A DNA stretch of 64,000 bases from Rhodospirillaceae bacterium (lineage in GTDB: Bacteria; Pseudomonadota; Alphaproteobacteria; Reyranellales; Reyranellaceae), in contig WOUR01000017.1 of NCBI GenBank assembly GCA_009772935.1, forward strand, positions 1-64,000, written 5' to 3'. The notes under the pieces were generated by a model, which saw only the letters and a program-made list of their open reading frames with translations, was not told where the DNA came from and ran no database searches. This document shows positions 61,816 through 64,000 of the stretch, piece by piece; the first letter of the stretch is position 1, and each line of letters opens with the position of its first letter. A program made the translations under genes and the position numbers.

Positions 61816-64000
61816 ATGACCACCGCAACTCTGGCTCAATCCACTTTCCAACCCTGGAGCGAAGAACCGTCGAGTCGCCCTGATCGACGGAAGATCCGCG
61901 CTCGCATCGGGGGCCTTCATTGCTCGCTGTGCACCGGCACCATCGAGAAAGCGCTTGGCCGCATGCCGGGCGTCGACAAGGTGGCGGTGAGCCTCACGCA
62001 CGAGCAGGCGCTCGTCGAATACGATCCAGCGGTCGCGCGTCCCGAGCATTTGCTGCAAACCTTGCGCGACATCGGCTACACGATCTCCGATCCGCGCAAG
62101 CTTCGCGCCTTCGAGGACGAAGAGCGCGATCTCGTGCACGAAGCGCGGCGGTTCGTGCTCGCGGTCGTTCTCAGTGTTGCGGCCATCCCTATCATCGCTG
62201 ATCCAACGGTCGGCTGGATCGGCTTTCTGCCGGCACTGGTCTGCCTCAGTCTCGGTGGATTCGTGTTCCTCGTCCTTCGATCGACCGGTTTGTGGATCGC
62301 GATCGGCGCAGCGACGGGCCTCACGGTCATGGCGCTGTCGCTGCTCTATCTCAATCTGGCAGGACACCTGACCCGCGCCGCGCCCTGGCTGGCTGGTGCG
62401 TTGGCCGTCGTGCTGATCTTCGGAGTGGGCAGGCATATCCTGCACATGGCCGTCCAGGCGCTGCGGCGCGGCATCCTCAACCAGCACGTCCTGCTGGAGA
62501 TCGGCGCCTTCGCCGGCATGGCGGGTGGTGTCATCGGATTGGTGCTGGATCGACCCGACTATCCGACCGCAGCTTTCTTTGCTGTCTCGGTGATGGTCGG
62601 CACTTATCACATTTTCTCAGAGTGGCTCTCGCTCATCGTCAAGACGCGCAGTTCGCAGGCCGTGAAGCGTCTGCTTGATCTGCAGCCGGAAACGGCGCGG
62701 GTCGTGCGCGCCGGCCTGGAGCTTGAAGTTCCGATCGAGGAAGTAGAGCTCGGCGAGCGCGTGCGAATTCGTCCAGGTGAACGCATCCCGGCCGACGGTA
62801 CCGTGGTCAACGGACACTCCGGCGTCGACCAGTCTCTGGTAACCGGCGAGGTCGTTCCCGTCGAGAAGCGTGAGGGTGACGCGGTGATCGGTGGATCGAT
62901 CAATGGCACTGGCACGCTGTTGGTAAGGATCACGGCTGTGGGGGAAGGCAGCTTTCTCCATCAGGTGATCCGCCACGTCGAGGACGCGCGGGCGCTAAAG
63001 CCCGGCATGCTCCATCTCATCGACCGCGTGCTGCGGGTCTATACGCCGGCGGTCCTGGTGATCGCGGCGTTGGCCGCCGTCGGATGGCTTGCCGGTTCGT
63101 GGCTCGCTACCGGGCAAGTCGACATCGAGCGCGCCATCTTTGCCGGCCTCAGCGTCCTGGTGATGGGTTATCCCTGCGCCGTGGGCATTTCCGCACCGCT
63201 GTCCATTGTGCGCGGCGCGGGTCAAGCCGCCGAACGGGGCATCCTCATGCGCACCGGCGAAGCGTTTCAGGGCTTCAGGCTCGTAAGGAAGATCATCCTC
63301 GACAAGACGGGTACGCTGACCGAAGGCCGCCCCACGGTTCGCGAGGTTGAAACGGCCGGAGGAAGCGAAGCCGAGCTCCTGGCCATTGCGGCCGCGGTGG
63401 AAGCGTCTTCCGAGCATCCGCTCGCCCAGGCCGTCGTCAAGGCAGCGTTCGAACGCGGTGTTACACCGCCCGAGGTGGCCTCGTTCCAGGCGTTCCCGGG
63501 ACAGGGCGTTGTCGCCCAAATCGGCCGCGGCGAGGCTATCGTCGGTAGCCCACGCTTCCTCACCGACCGGGCCGTCGACCTTTCGCTCCTTCAGAAGCGA
63601 ATGGAAATACTCGAGGCGGCGGGGCGGACCGTGATTGCCGTTGCGAACGAAGGGCGAGCGTTGGGCATCGTCGCTCTGGGGGACACGCTGCGGCCGGATG
63701 CGATCGAAGCCGTCGCCAGCCTGCGCAAGTCCGGCCTCTCGACCATCCTCGTCACCGGAGACAACGAACGCGCGGCGCAACGGGTGGGCCGCGAGGTGGG
63801 CGTCGATGAAGTCCATGCCGGCATATTGCCCCAGCGCAAAGCGGCCATCGTTCGGGAGCTTCAGGCGGATGCGCGAGTTGCCATGGTCGGCGACGGCATC
63901 AACGATGCCCCCGCCCTGATGCAGGCTGACATTGGCATCGCGATGGGCGGCGGCACCGATATCGCCATCGAGGCGGCCGACATCATTATACTATCCAACC
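61816..64000 (+). CDS. Heavy-metal P-type ATPase with YPC motif, 3' end outside window
   Basis: The ATG at 61816 opens a frame that reaches the window end (728 codons). It has one HMA domain with GGLHCSLCTGT near residues 33-43, membrane helices, phosphatase motif SLVTGEVVPV, helix-6 motif VMGYPCAVGIS near 452, [11 protein letters not shown] near 495, and GDGINDAP. The usual CPC is YPC here. With copZ and the CueR-type promoter it is probably Cu-related, but the changed first Cys may alter specificity or speed. Confidence 0.92.
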   Translation, partial: MTTATLAQSTFQPWSEEPSSRPDRRKIRARIGGLHCSLCTGTIEKALGRMPGVDKVAVSLTHEQALVEYDPAVARPEHLLQTLRDIGYTISDPRKLRAFEDEERDLVHEARRFVLAVVLSVAAIPIIADPTVGWIGFLPALVCLSLGGFVFLVLRSTGLWIAIGAATGLTVMALSLLYLNLAGHLTRAAPWLAGALAVVLIFGVGRHILHMAVQALRRGILNQHVLLEIGAFAGMAGGVIGLVLDRPDYPTAAFFAVSVMVGTYHIFSEWLSLIVKTRSSQAVKRLLDLQPETARVVRAGLELEVPIEEVELGERVRIRPGERIPADGTVVNGHSGVDQSLVTGEVVPVEKREGDAVIGGSINGTGTLLVRITAVGEGSFLHQVIRHVEDARALKPGMLHLIDRVLRVYTPAVLVIAALAAVGWLAGSWLATGQVDIERAIFAGLSVLVMGYPCAVGISAPLSIVRGAGQAAERGILMRTGEAFQGFRLVRKIILDKTGTLTEGRPTVREVETAGGSEAELLAIAAAVEASSEHPLAQAVVKAAFERGVTPPEVASFQAFPGQGVVAQIGRGEAIVGSPRFLTDRAVDLSLLQKRMEILEAAGRTVIAVANEGRALGIVALGDTLRPDAIEAVASLRKSGLSTILVTGDNERAAQRVGREVGVDEVHAGILPQRKAAIVRELQADARVAMVGDGINDAPALMQADIGIAMGGGTDIAIEAADIIILSN

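Noticed and set aside
1-64000. CRISPR arrays, tRNA or rRNA genes
   Set aside because: No regularly spaced repeats, tRNA-like cloverleaf ends or rRNA segments were seen on reading the window.

Overview
The window is high-GC DNA with tightly packed, often 4-bp-overlapping operons. Gene families (trb conjugation genes ending in a DUF2274 gene and a LysR gene, CopA/CopB, CopI, NrsF/ECF, TRAP) point to an alphaproteobacterium, probably Hyphomicrobiales or Rhodospirillales; this is inference from gene content. The left end is the tail of a trb type IV secretion operon, so the rest is most likely cargo of an integrative/conjugative element or plasmid.

Layout. 1-3411: trbL (partial), trbF, trbG, trbI and a DUF2274 gene, closed by a convergent LysR regulator. 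4956-8205: copper operon (lipoprotein, multicopper oxidase CopA, outer-membrane CopB). 8867-10043: frameshifted ABC transporter. 10272-21441: group 1 [NiFe]-hydrogenase locus with hupSL, a haem/LTXXQ protein, hypCABD, a maturation protease, hypF, hypE, a HupH C-terminal-like gene and a Met-rich Spy-like gene. 22150-25521: divergent three-gene operon for a possible transmembrane electron conduit (FAD/2Fe-2S fusion, haem-b-type membrane protein, seven-haem cytochrome c). 25900-31000: small membrane and periplasmic proteins, an EamA permease and a Crp/Fnr regulator. 31022-33685: Cu(I) ATPase and divergent CsoR around a shared operator. 34077-40792: second copper operon (lipoprotein, TolC, multicopper oxidase, CopI, CusF) running into an adenylate cyclase and a cytochrome c. 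40793-42825: gene remnants and one intact lipoprotein. 43031-50724: Cus-type RND efflux operon and small periplasmic proteins. 50925-52120: ECF sigma/NrsF pair. 52733-61259: a pbr/cad-like lead/cadmium/zinc cluster (ATPase, LspA, MerR, FTR1-type PbrT) with a TRAP transporter inserted. 61573-64000: CopZ-like chaperone and a P-type ATPase with an unusual YPC motif, running off the end.

How it fits together. Copper is handled at three levels: cytoplasmic export (CsoR-controlled ATPase, CopZ and the YPC ATPase), periplasmic oxidation and sequestration (two multicopper oxidases, CopI, two CusF proteins), and trans-envelope efflux (CusABC and a second TolC). The hydrogenase small subunit has a Tat signal but no C-terminal anchor and there is no hupC, so the nearby seven-haem cytochrome, membrane protein and flavo-iron-sulfur fusion are the obvious electron acceptors. 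A 16-bp palindrome, TGTCC-N6-GGACA, recurs in five intergenic positions beside the copper operon, the hydrogenase, the electron-conduit genes and a decayed gene, which suggests one regulon. Three near-identical MerR-type promoters tie the Pb/Cd/Zn ATPase, lspA and the TRAP transporter to the local MerR regulator.
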